Positions 24,313 to 32,973 of a DNA stretch of 64,000 bases are shown here, one piece after another. Under the pieces are notes generated by a model. That model was not told the origin of the DNA, made no database searches, and saw only the letters and a list, made by a program, of their open reading frames with translations. Source of the stretch: Syntrophaceticus sp050949745. Its GTDB lineage: Bacteria > Bacillota > DSM-12270 > Thermacetogeniales > Thermacetogeniaceae. The translations under genes and the position numbers were made by a program. The DNA is taken from the NCBI GenBank assembly GCA_050949745.1, contig JBMNGF010000018.1, positions 62,001-126,000 of the forward strand, given 5' to 3'. Position 1 is the stretch's first letter, and every line of letters begins with the position of its first letter.

Positions 24313-26499
24313 ATGTCAAGCCAAGGCTGTACCTGTACAAATTGTACAACCAGCACGGTTAATCCAGATCTTGGAGCAAGTGATTTTAGCACAGGCCATA
24401 AAAAATCTCTGCTGCTGAGGGGGCTTGGTTGTGCAAATTGTGCTGCTAAGATGGAATTTGAAGTGAACAGATTAGCAGCGGTCAAACATGCCTCTGTGGA
24501 TTTTGTGGCCAAGAAACTCACGATTTATGTGCACAATGAGCATGATTTAGACGGAATAACAGATAAAGTAACTAAAATTATCAATAATGTAGAGCCTGAT
24601 GTAGAGGTTATAGAAGAGCAGGGGAGAGGGAATACCCCTGCTGCCGTAGGGGATAACGGTATTAACAAAAAGGAACTGTACAAGTTTGGGAGTGGGGCTG
24701 TATTATTTTTTATTGCTCTGATCTTTGAGTTTCCTTTTTGGACTGAATTTGTTCTATTTTTAGTGAGCTATATTTTGGTGGGCGGAGATGTGGTGTTAAG
24801 GGCTGTTAGGAATATTTCTCGGGGGCAAGTTTTTGATGAGAACTCCTTGATGAGTATTGCTACCATCGGCGCTTTTGTCATTCGTCAGTTCCCTGAAGGG
24901 GTAGCGGTGATGCTCTTTTATAAAATAGGGGAATTCTTCCAGGATATGGCAGTAAACCGTTCCCGCCGCTCTATTTCAGACCTGATGGATATTCGGCCTG
25001 ACTATGCGAACCTAAAGGTGGGGGATGAGCTGGTCACAGTATCTCCGGAAGGTGTAAAGATAGGAGATATGATCGTTGTCAAACCGGGTGAAAGGGTTCC
25101 TTTGGATGGTATAGTTATTGAAGGAAAGTCAATGGTTGATACATCTGCTTTAACAGGGGAATCTGTTCCTAGGGATGTGCAGGAGGGGAGTGAAATCCTG
25201 GGGGGTGTTATCAATCAGAATGGGCTGCTTTCAGTTCAGGTAACGAAAGAATTTGGGGAGTCCACTGTTGCTAAAATACTCGATATGGTGCAGAATGCCA
25301 GCAGCAAAAAAGCGCCGACAGAACATTTCATTACGAAGTTTGCCAGATACTATACACCTGCTGTGGTTTTTGGCGCTCTGGCCATAGCCTTGATACCACC
25401 TTTAGTTGTACAGGGTGCATCCTTTTCCCAATGGTTTTATCGGGCATTGGTATTCCTGGTTGTTTCCTGCCCCTGTGCCCTGGTGCTATCGATACCTCTG
25501 AGCTTTTTCGGGGGGATCGGCGGGGCTTCCAAAAAAGGAATACTTGTAAAGGGCGGTAACTACTTAGAAGCATTAAATAATGTGGATACTGTTGTTTTTG
25601 ACAAGACCGGGACTCTGACCAAGGGTGTGTTTAAGGTTACCGAAGTGGTGCCACAGGATGGTTTCAGCAGAGAGGAGATTCTGGAATTAGCTGCCTATGC
25701 TGAGGCATTTTCCAACCACCCTATCGCTCTTTCCATTTCAGATGCTTTTGGAAAAAGGGTCAATAAGGAACTTGTGGAGAGTCATGAAGAAAGCTTTGGC
25801 CAGGGGATTAAAGCTATGGTTTGTGGAAGGGAAATTCTCGCTGGAAACAGCAAGCTGATGAGAAAAGAAAATATCACTTATAAAGAGGCAAATAGCACAG
25901 GAACCGTAGTATATGTGGCTTTAAATAAAACCTATGCAGGTTATATCATTATTTCCGATGAGGTCAAGGAAGATGCCAGAGAAGCGATAAAAGCTCTGAA
26001 AGATATCGGTATCAGAAAAACCGTTATGCTGACCGGAGACAGCAGGGCAGTGGGTGAAAAGGCTGCAAAAGAGCTGGGGCTCGATCAGGTTTATGCAGAA
26101 CTGCTGCCTGACCGCAAGGTGGAGCGGTTGGAACGATTAGAAAAAAAGGTACCTTCCAATAGGAAGTTGGTATTTGTAGGGGACGGAATCAATGATGCAC
26201 CTGTCTTAGCAAGGGCGGATATTGGGGTGGCAATGGGTGCTTTGGGCTCTGATGCTGCCATTGAAGCTGCAGATGTGGTGCTGATGACCGATGAGCCTTC
26301 CCAATTGGTGAGTGCAATCAAGATTGCCAAAAGAACGAAAAAAATCGTCTGGCAGAACATTGTTTTTGCCTTAGGTGTCAAGGGTATTGTGCTTGCTTTA
26401 GGTGCGGTTGGTATAGCAACTATGTGGGCAGCCGTATTTGCAGATGTAGGAGTGGCCTTGATCGCTGTCTTAAATGCAACACGTGCCATGAATGTTTAG
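24313..26499 (+). CDS. cadA: Cd/Zn/Pb-exporting P1B-type ATPase
   Basis: 728 residues from ATG 24313 (GGGAGGGG upstream). An N-terminal cysteine cluster CTCTNC precedes one heavy-metal domain with GLGCANCAAKME. The membrane/actuator part has TGESVPRD; the sixth-helix metal site is SCPCALVLS, which in P1B-2 ATPases is Cd/Zn/Pb specific. The phosphorylation motif is DKTGTLTKG, the P1B His-Pro pair is in SNHPIA and the hinge is GDGINDAPVLARAD. It pumps divalent soft metals out of the cytoplasm. It forms an operon with the CadC-like repressor. Confidence 0.93.
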   Translation: MSSQGCTCTNCTTSTVNPDLGASDFSTGHKKSLLLRGLGCANCAAKMEFEVNRLAAVKHASVDFVAKKLTIYVHNEHDLDGITDKVTKIINNVEPDVEVIEEQGRGNTPAAVGDNGINKKELYKFGSGAVLFFIALIFEFPFWTEFVLFLVSYILVGGDVVLRAVRNISRGQVFDENSLMSIATIGAFVIRQFPEGVAVMLFYKIGEFFQDMAVNRSRRSISDLMDIRPDYANLKVGDELVTVSPEGVKIGDMIVVKPGERVPLDGIVIEGKSMVDTSALTGESVPRDVQEGSEILGGVINQNGLLSVQVTKEFGESTVAKILDMVQNASSKKAPTEHFITKFARYYTPAVVFGALAIALIPPLVVQGASFSQWFYRALVFLVVSCPCALVLSIPLSFFGGIGGASKKGILVKGGNYLEALNNVDTVVFDKTGTLTKGVFKVTEVVPQDGFSREEILELAAYAEAFSNHPIALSISDAFGKRVNKELVESHEESFGQGIKAMVCGREILAGNSKLMRKENITYKEANSTGTVVYVALNKTYAGYIIISDEVKEDAREAIKALKDIGIRKTVMLTGDSRAVGEKAAKELGLDQVYAELLPDRKVERLERLEKKVPSNRKLVFVGDGINDAPVLARADIGVAMGALGSDAAIEAADVVLMTDEPSQLVSAIKIAKRTKKIVWQNIVFALGVKGIVLALGAVGIATMWAAVFADVGVALIAVLNATRAMNV

Positions 26500-26510
26500 G
26501 TGGCGCGGGG

Positions 26511-26626
26511 GTGGCGCGGGGACGTTTCGTTTGCCGCATCGTGGTGTGCAAGGTGCCGGTGTGCAAGCTGCCTGGCACCGTGAGAAACAGAATAATTGAA
26601 TGATAACCAATCAAACGGTGCCAGGC
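26511..26626. repeat. GTGGC-arm repeat plus GGTGCC-type long hairpin
   Basis: 26511-26538 is a variant of the GTGGCA palindrome (GTGGCGCGGGGACGTTTCGT, right arm TTGCCGC). 26570-26626 is a different element: GCCTGGCACCGT and ACGGTGCCAGGC arms around a 33-base AT-rich loop starting GAGAAACAGAATAATT. A near-identical loop occurs at 33746-33806. Both sit just after the metal ATPase and face the end of the glycosidase gene. Confidence 0.8.
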
Positions 26627-26647
26627 ACCCCTTCCCGCCTGTCCGTG

Positions 26648-27892
26648 TTATAGCTTTTCTAACAAGCGCACTACTGCGCTGTTAATTTCATCTATATCAA
26701 CACTGTCTGCCGGCTGATCAGTCAGCCGGTATTTCTGTTTCAGTTTTAATATCCTATAGACACTTTCATTAACTCTTTCTATAGGGATTGTGTCGGTTTC
26801 GACAGCTGATGTCAGTGCATCGATCACCTGTTTTTCATTTTCCAGGGAATGACACACCAAGACAATATCACTACCGGCATTGATCGACTCTACCGCTGCT
26901 TCTCCAAGATCATAGTTATTGACGATAGCCCCCATAGTCATATCATCTGTGAGCACAACGCCATCGAATTGCAGTTCATTTCTTAATATATCTGTTATTA
27001 CAGTTTGAGAAAGTGAGGCAGGGTGATTGGCATCAATTTTAGGTAATGAAATATGAGCTATCATCACAGCATCTGCACCGTTTTGAATGGCAGAGGCAAA
27101 GGGCTTTAATTCGAAGCTCTTCAGCCTATCCAGATCATGATCGACAGAGGGCAAACCCACATGGGAATCGACAGATGTATCTCCATGCCCTGGGAAATGC
27201 TTGACAACGGAAATGACATTTTGCGACTGAATCCCTTTCATCGTTTGGGTTCCTAGTTTACTGACGAGCTCTGGGGCTGTACCGAAAGCCCGTTCACCGA
27301 TCACTGGGTTATTGGGATTGCTGTTGATGTCCAGGACTGGTGCAAAATTCATATTGAGACCGAAGGAGTTTAATTCTTGGCCGAGCACTTCGCCTATTTG
27401 GAACGCAAGGTTGGGAGAGCTGCTCTCGCCTACCTTTGCGCTAACAGGCAGTTTATTGATCTCATCAGGCATTCTGGTGACTTTGCCACCTTCTTCATCT
27501 ATAGATAAAAACAGTGGTATCTTGTTGGACGAATTCGTCTTTTTCAGCTCATTAATTAGTGATAGCATTTGGTTCGCATTTTGAATGTTGCGTTTGAAAA
27601 GAATGATACCGCCGACATGATTCTCTTCGATCAATTGCCTTTCACTGTCACTTATTTGTTCTCCCTCAATGCCGACGATCACCATCTGTCCGATCTTTTC
27701 TTGCAAAGTCAGGCTGTCCAATTGTTCTTTGATTGGATCAACTTCTTTTTGATCAGGTTTTTCCGATATATCATTCTGCTGTTGTTCGGATTCCCGAGGG
27801 AAAGGCAGTTTAAACCCAGATGATATAATATATCCCGAGAGAAAAGCTAAGCATACAAGAAAAAATATTAAAATTCCTCGACCTTTATGCAT
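26648..27892 (-). CDS. Glycoside hydrolase family 3, NagZ-type beta-N-acetylglucosaminidase
   Basis: 414 residues with an N-terminal hydrophobic segment (about 5-25) that acts as membrane anchor or signal peptide. The GH3 barrel shows KIGQMVIVGIEGE, FKRNIQNANQM, the IDEEGGKVTRMP strand, FAPVLDINSNPNNPVIGERAFG, the NagZ catalytic loop KHFPGHGDTSVDSH and the nucleophile region VVLTDDMTMGAI. It cleaves N-acetylglucosamine from muropeptides, outside the cell given the anchor. No partner genes are adjacent. The family is very clear; physiological role is cell-wall recycling by analogy. Confidence 0.92.
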   Translation of the reverse strand: MHKGRGILIFFLVCLAFLSGYIISSGFKLPFPRESEQQQNDISEKPDQKEVDPIKEQLDSLTLQEKIGQMVIVGIEGEQISDSERQLIEENHVGGIILFKRNIQNANQMLSLINELKKTNSSNKIPLFLSIDEEGGKVTRMPDEINKLPVSAKVGESSSPNLAFQIGEVLGQELNSFGLNMNFAPVLDINSNPNNPVIGERAFGTAPELVSKLGTQTMKGIQSQNVISVVKHFPGHGDTSVDSHVGLPSVDHDLDRLKSFELKPFASAIQNGADAVMIAHISLPKIDANHPASLSQTVITDILRNELQFDGVVLTDDMTMGAIVNNYDLGEAAVESINAGSDIVLVCHSLENEKQVIDALTSAVETDTIPIERVNESVYRILKLKQKYRLTDQPADSVDIDEINSAVVRLLEKL

Positions 27893-28043
27893 GAGATCAC
27901 CACTTTGCTAAAAAATGATGTTGATTATTGCATTTAGATTGCTGCATCCTTCAGTATATGCTGTCTGTTTTGATTGTGGTGCAGAGAAACTGGTGGAGCT
28001 TTGTGAAATCATTATACCTGAATTTGGTCAATATTATAAGGAG

Positions 28044-28072
28044 TGTGGCAACGGGACCTTTCGTTTGCCACA
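28044..28072. repeat. GTGGCA-arm palindromic repeat followed by GGTGCC-type scraps
   Basis: TGTGGCAACGGGACC...TTTGCCACA. Just downstream (28098-28143) are scraps GGTGCCTGG and GGTGCCTGGCACC of the second hairpin family. The region 27893-28188 has no gene. Confidence 0.75.
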
Positions 28073-28188
28073 TCGTGGGCTGCAGTGGATCTGACGGGGT
28101 GCCCAGGTGCCTGGTACTCGGGTGCGTCAAGGTGCCTGGCACCTGCAATCTCCGGCAATCTGCTATCTAAGGCAACTGCCACCAGAAA

Positions 28189-29782
28189 GGTAGTGTAAAG
28201 TTTAAGTAGGTAAAAAGGGGTCAGAAATAGAAGAGAGACCTCAACAAGTATTCTTTGGAAGAATACCAACCCCTGACAAAGGAAGGATGAGGTCTCATGT
28301 TCAAGATTCAACAATTGATGTCTTTATTCCTGCAATTAGTGAAAGGCATAATTTATGCGTTAGGGTCAGCAAGCAGTATGGTGGAATTGGAAAAGGATGT
28401 TCAAAAACTAGTTCAACAGATTGCAGCCCGATTGCTAGAATTTTCGTTAAATGAGATAGATACGAGGTTATCAAAGAAGAAAGAACCCGGGAAATATAAG
28501 AATCTAGGCATAAGGTCGCGGCCATTATTAACAACTGTGGGAGAGATTGAGCTCAAACGTAGGTATTATAAAGATAGAGAAACAGGGGAACACCATTTTC
28601 TACTAGATGAAAGCCTTGGCCTGGTACCAAGAAGACGGATCAGTCCGAGGCTTGAAAGAATGATGTTAGAGATGGGTACAGAAACCACCTTCAGGAAAGC
28701 ATCAAACACACTGGAATACCTAGTCCCAGGGATTAGCCACGCTACAGTATGGGATGAAGTGCAGCGGGCCGGAGCTAGAGCAAAGCAAGAAGCAGAAGAA
28801 AAACAAGGCGAATTGTTCGAGGATGGGGTAATACCAGAGGGCAAACGCAGCGTAAACAGCCTGAATATTGAAGCCGATGGAGTCATGATCAGGCAACAAC
28901 GGTCCACAACACGACATAAAGAAGTAAAGCTGATAGTGGGTTATGAAAGCAAAGAACATGTCAGTCAAGAAAGAAAACGGCTTATTAACCGGAAAACTGT
29001 TGCAGGGGCAGCAGACGGAAACACCATATGGGAACAGGCCAGCGCAATATTTGGAGGCGAGTGGCAGTTTGATGGTGAAGAGAAAATTCGAATTGGTGGA
29101 GATGGAGCTGCTTGGGTCAAAGAAGGTACAGATGTATTCCCTGGTGCAACCTATCACTTAGACTTATTTCACTTACGAAAACGGCTTACAGAGGCACTGG
29201 GCTTTAATAAAAATTATTATCAAACAGTAGCAGAGAAACTTTATGAAATAGACTTAGACGGCCTAAAAGAAGCTCTTGGAAGCATCCTTAAGAAGACTAA
29301 AGGAGAAGCCAAACGGAAGAAAGTGGCGAACTTACAGAAATATATATTGAACAATTGGGAAGGAATATCTAATTTACCGAAAGAAGATCGGCTAGGAGTT
29401 ATTGAGGGACAGGTAAGGCATACCATAGCCAGAAGAATGAAGGGCATTGGCGGAGGTTGGAGTTCAACCGGTACTGATCATATGGCGAGACTGTTGGCAG
29501 CAAAAGCAAATAATGAATTGGTTAAGTACTCCGGAGTTTCGGATGGTTATAAGCGGGATCAGATCGCGAGTGTTCTTCCTAAGACACTGGTGGACCCACG
29601 ATCCAAGTCTAGTAAGAAGGATACTAACGAGTGGTTAGCTGCAGCAATGCCCGTATTGGAAGGCCCATCATCGGGGAAAACCTGGGTTAAATATGTACTA
29701 AGACAATTAACCTCTGTCAGGATAGCATGAAATTAATAAATAAAATATTCGGGGGTGTACCCACTTAGACTTGACACTAACC
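28189..29782 (+). mobile_element. ISLre2-family insertion sequence, apparently intact
   Basis: Imperfect terminal inverted repeats are visible: the left end at 28189-28218 (GGTAGTGTAAAGTTTAAGTA...) and the right end at about 29753-29782, which reads on the minus strand GGTTAGTGTCAAGTCTAAGT. The flanks carry the direct repeat ACCAGAAA at 28181-28188 and 29783-29790 (possibly 9 bp with the preceding C), the target duplication of the insertion. The single transposase gene between the ends is uninterrupted. Confidence 0.88.
28297..29730 (+). CDS. ISLre2-family transposase (UPF0236)
   Basis: 477 residues. The N-terminal part has LLTTVGEIELKRRYYKDRETG followed by a DESLGL segment (written here in two parts), typical of ISLre2 proteins. 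The catalytic part has LNIEADGVMIRQQRS (first Asp), GGDGAAWVKEG and TYHLDLFHLRKRL; the C-terminal part has HTIARRMKGIGGGWSS. It catalyses transposition of the element that contains it. The gene fills the element and its frame is intact, so it is probably active. It is unrelated to its neighbours. Confidence 0.93.
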   Translation: MFKIQQLMSLFLQLVKGIIYALGSASSMVELEKDVQKLVQQIAARLLEFSLNEIDTRLSKKKEPGKYKNLGIRSRPLLTTVGEIELKRRYYKDRETGEHHFLLDESLGLVPRRRISPRLERMMLEMGTETTFRKASNTLEYLVPGISHATVWDEVQRAGARAKQEAEEKQGELFEDGVIPEGKRSVNSLNIEADGVMIRQQRSTTRHKEVKLIVGYESKEHVSQERKRLINRKTVAGAADGNTIWEQASAIFGGEWQFDGEEKIRIGGDGAAWVKEGTDVFPGATYHLDLFHLRKRLTEALGFNKNYYQTVAEKLYEIDLDGLKEALGSILKKTKGEAKRKKVANLQKYILNNWEGISNLPKEDRLGVIEGQVRHTIARRMKGIGGGWSSTGTDHMARLLAAKANNELVKYSGVSDGYKRDQIASVLPKTLVDPRSKSSKKDTNEWLAAAMPVLEGPSSGKTWVKYVLRQLTSVRIA

Positions 29783-29786
29783 ACCA

Positions 29787-29884
29787 GAAAATATTTATTG
29801 CATAGTAATACATTAGATGGTATGATACGAGACAGGAAAATATTTATTGCATAGTAATACATTAGATGGTATGATACGAGACAG
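29787..29884. repeat. Tandem duplication of a 49-bp unit
   Basis: Units 29787-29835 and 29836-29884 are virtually identical (GAAAATATTTATTGCATAGT...GATACGAGACAG). The first begins within the IS target duplication. The unit lies directly upstream of the manganese riboswitch and contains TA-rich sequence (TGGTATGATACG) that could be promoter DNA, giving two copies of the promoter. Confidence 0.85.
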
Positions 29885-29897
29885 ATAAATTGTTTGT

Positions 29898-29996
29898 GGT
29901 TAAAAGCATAGGGGAGTAGCTGAAACAGGTGTGGCGACATCACGGGTGTCTTTGCCCGCTGCACCTGCGGAGAAGAACCGAGCAAGACCTTTGCTG
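29898..29996 (+). promoter_or_regulatory. yybP-ykoY manganese riboswitch
   Basis: Contains the class-defining strand AGGGGAGTAGC (29910-29920), a central GTGTCTTTGCCCGCTGCACC region and the closing strand ACCGAGCAAGACCTTT (29977-29992). This arrangement matches my memory of the yybP-ykoY aptamer, which binds Mn2+ together with Mg2+. The terminator that follows shares its AAGACCTTT arm, as expected for a switch that turns expression on when Mn is high. The downstream gene is a P-type cation ATPase, a known target class. Confidence 0.9.
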
Positions 29997-30026
29997 TGAT
30001 ATTTTATATCAGGCGAAGGTCTTTTT
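29984..30026 (+). terminator. Riboswitch-controlled terminator
   Basis: AAGACCTTTGC (29984-29994) pairs with GCGAAGGTCTT (30013-30023), followed by TTTTA. The 5' arm is also the 3' strand of the aptamer, so folding of aptamer and terminator exclude one another. Confidence 0.88.
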
Positions 30027-30075
30027 ATATTCATTTAGTTTCGGGAGATACTAAATCATTGCAAGGAGGAAGAAG

Positions 30076-32781
30076 ATGCAGGAGCAAGAATGGTACGAAA
30101 TTGAAGCAGCAGAAGCTGGAGAGAAATTAAACACTGATCTCGACAGGGGGTTGTCTGCTGAGGAAGCAGAAAAGAGGCTGGAAGAGTACGGCCCCAATGC
30201 TCTTAGGGAACCTCCGTCTCGCAGCATCTTATCTATGTTCATGGACCAACTGAAAGAAGTGCTGGTCATAATCCTGATCATTGCTGCGGTTATCTCTGGG
30301 GCTGTGGGTGAATGGATGGACTCTTTAGTTATTATGATCATTGTGGTGCTCAATGCTTGTTTGGGTGTCTACCAGGAACACAAGGCTGAAGAGGCGTTAA
30401 AAGCTTTAAAAAAGATGACGATGCCTACAGCTAAAGTGCTCCGTGATGGGGAAGTCTGTCAGGTAGCTGTGGAGAATCTGGTTCCGGGGGATATAGTTCT
30501 GTTGGAGGCAGGGGATTCCCTTCCGGCCGATATTAGGCTTGTGGAAACAGTATCTCTACGGACAAATGAGGCTGCTCTAACTGGTGAGTCAGTGCCTGTG
30601 GAAAAGAGTATAAAGGCCTTAGAGCAGGGGGATGTCCCGGTTGGAGATCAGCATAACATGGCATTTATGGGCACTACCATTACCAGTGGACGGGGTAAAG
30701 GGTTGGTCATAACCACAGGAATGGAAACAGAGCTAGGTAAAATAGCCCAGATGATTCAAGAGACTCCACAGGAAACAACCCCATTGCAGAAGCGGCTTGC
30801 AGAACTAGGCAAAATCCTGGGACTTGCGGCTTTTGCTATAGTGGCAATTGTCTTCTTGGCTGGATGGCTGCGCGGTATGGAGCTTCTGGAGATATTCATG
30901 ATCTCTATCAGTTTAGCTGTAGCGGCAGTTCCAGAAGGACTCACCGCTGTGGTGACAATTGTTTTGGCCATGGGCGTGACCCGTATGAGCGAACGCAATG
31001 CTGTGGTCAGGAGGCTTCCCGCTGTGGAAACCCTGGGAACTGTTACTGTTATTTGTTCTGATAAGACTGGGACATTGACGAAGAACGAGATGACGGTTAC
31101 ACGCATTTATACTGATGACCAATTGTTTGAAGTGACCGGAATCGGATACAATCCAGAGGGCATTTTTTTAGATGCTAGTGGAGAAAAAATTGTACCACTG
31201 GCAAATAGAAACATAATGTTGATGTTGATGGGCGGCCTACTGGACAGTGATGCCCGTTTGGTTGAGAGAGAGGATGGTTGGGCGATAGTCGGGGATCCAA
31301 CTGAGGGTGCCCTGGTGGTAGCAGCGGCAAAAGCAGGGTTACGAAAAGCGGAAATGGAGCAGGAATATCCCAGGTTGGCGGAGATTCCCTTTGATTCTGG
31401 GCGTAAGATGATGACGACCTTTTACGAGATCGATGGTGATAGGTACTCATACACGAAGGGTGCTCCAGATATTCTAGTTGCTCGCTGCACTAAAATCGCC
31501 AGGGGATCAGAAATCGAATCCCTAACGTCAGAAGTGCGGCAGAAACTTTTAGATATCAACTCGGAACTCGCATCTAAGGGAGAACGGGTGCTGGCTTTAG
31601 CTGTACGTAAGTGGCCTCAGGTTCCGGAAAATCCACAGCCTGATAGTGTGGAAACAGATCTGGTTTTTGTCGGTTATTTCTCAATGATTGATCCTGCCCG
31701 TCCGGAGGTAAAGGATGCGGTAGCGACCAGCAAGCGTGCAGGTATTCGCACGACGATGATCACAGGTGATCACCCTGCAACAGCAGTGGCAATCGCCTCC
31801 GAGTTGGGTATCTGGCAGGAGGGTGATTCTGCAATTACCGGGCAGGATTTGCGGAATATGGATGAAGAAGAACTACAGCAAGCTGTGATCAATACAACGG
31901 TCTTTGCTAGGGTATCTCCGGAAGATAAACTGGACATTGTGAAGGCCTTGAAGTCACATAATCATGTGGTGTCAATGACTGGTGATGGGGTTAATGATGC
32001 TCCAGCATTGAAGCGTGCTGATATCGGGGTGTCTATGGGTATAACCGGTACTGAAGTAGCCAAAGAGGCGTCTGAAATGGTATTGATGGATGATAACTAC
32101 GCTACAATAGTAAGCGCTATCAACGAGGGGCGTACCATTTACAGCAATATTCGTAAAGCAGTTCATTATCTTTTATCATGTAATGTCGGTGAAATCGTTA
32201 CTATCTTTACATCTATCTTGGTGGGACTGGGTAGTCCCTTGACAGCTATCCAAATTCTATGGATTAACCTTGTGACAGATGGATTGCCTGCCTTGGCTCT
32301 CGGTGTCGAACCCCCTGAAAAAGGGGTAATGGATCAGCCTCCCAGAAAGCCTAATGAAAGTGTAATGGCAGGAGGTGTGGGCATCAGTATTCTCTGGCAG
32401 GGAGCGATGATCGGGGCGTTGGCATTCGGTGTTTATATCTTGGCGCTCAGCTGGGGACGTACCATACCGGAAGCCCATACAATGACCTTCGCTACATTGG
32501 CTTTACTACAGTTAGTGCATTCCTTTAATGTGCGCAGTAATACCAAATCAGTTTTTCAGTTGGGAGTGACTTCCAACCGCTATATGGTCTATGCTTTTCT
32601 AGGGTCTTTTACCCTTCAGGCAATGGTGCTTTTCGTTCCTTTCCTGCAACAATTTTTTGATACAGTACCGCTGAGGCCCACTGATTGGCTGGTTGTTCTT
32701 CTCTTCAGCTTTGCGCCATTGGTTATTGTGGAATATGTAAAGGTGGTTATACGGAATAGGAATAAAGCACCTCACGCATAA
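30076..32781 (+). CDS. P-type divalent-cation ATPase (Ca/Mn exporter, PacL/PMR1-like)
   Basis: 901 residues, the normal P2 length. It has the cation_ATPase_N domain (EAGEKLNTDLDRGLSAEEAE), the actuator motif LTGESVPVEK, the helix-4 site AVPEGLTAVVTIVLA, phosphorylation site CSDKTGTLTKNEMTV, nucleotide domain KGAPDILVARC, hinge MTGDGVNDAPALKRADIGVS and six C-terminal helices. P2A pumps export Ca2+ and often Mn2+; the manganese riboswitch upstream argues for Mn2+ efflux as the main role here. Start ATG 30076 follows AAGGAGGAAG. The IS upstream ends before the riboswitch, so its control is intact. Confidence 0.93.
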   Translation: MQEQEWYEIEAAEAGEKLNTDLDRGLSAEEAEKRLEEYGPNALREPPSRSILSMFMDQLKEVLVIILIIAAVISGAVGEWMDSLVIMIIVVLNACLGVYQEHKAEEALKALKKMTMPTAKVLRDGEVCQVAVENLVPGDIVLLEAGDSLPADIRLVETVSLRTNEAALTGESVPVEKSIKALEQGDVPVGDQHNMAFMGTTITSGRGKGLVITTGMETELGKIAQMIQETPQETTPLQKRLAELGKILGLAAFAIVAIVFLAGWLRGMELLEIFMISISLAVAAVPEGLTAVVTIVLAMGVTRMSERNAVVRRLPAVETLGTVTVICSDKTGTLTKNEMTVTRIYTDDQLFEVTGIGYNPEGIFLDASGEKIVPLANRNIMLMLMGGLLDSDARLVEREDGWAIVGDPTEGALVVAAAKAGLRKAEMEQEYPRLAEIPFDSGRKMMTTFYEIDGDRYSYTKGAPDILVARCTKIARGSEIESLTSEVRQKLLDINSELASKGERVLALAVRKWPQVPENPQPDSVETDLVFVGYFSMIDPARPEVKDAVATSKRAGIRTTMITGDHPATAVAIASELGIWQEGDSAITGQDLRNMDEEELQQAVINTTVFARVSPEDKLDIVKALKSHNHVVSMTGDGVNDAPALKRADIGVSMGITGTEVAKEASEMVLMDDNYATIVSAINEGRTIYSNIRKAVHYLLSCNVGEIVTIFTSILVGLGSPLTAIQILWINLVTDGLPALALGVEPPEKGVMDQPPRKPNESVMAGGVGISILWQGAMIGALAFGVYILALSWGRTIPEAHTMTFATLALLQLVHSFNVRSNTKSVFQLGVTSNRYMVYAFLGSFTLQAMVLFVPFLQQFFDTVPLRPTDWLVVLLFSFAPLVIVEYVKVVIRNRNKAPHA

Positions 32782-32799
32782 ATTCTTGGCGTGCTCTGG

Positions 32800-32973
32800 G
32801 GTGCCAGGCACCCTACTACCCTAAAAAATCAAACGGTGCCTGGCACCCTACACTCCATGTGGCAAACGAAAGGTCCCCGCGCCACACCGCGGTACATGCC
32901 CGCGCCACATGGAGTGCTAGGCACCCTATCAGCCTCCAAGTTCTATGTGGCAAACAAAAGGTCCCCTTGCCAC
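32800..32973. repeat. Mixed repeat cluster: GGTGCC hairpin and two GTGGCA palindromes
   Basis: GGTGCCAGGCACC (32800-32812) pairs with GGTGCCTGGCACC (32835-32847). GTGGCA palindromes lie at 32859-32885 and 32947-32973. The last copy overlaps the 3' end of the superoxide dismutase gene and supplies its final codons and stop. Confidence 0.85.
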
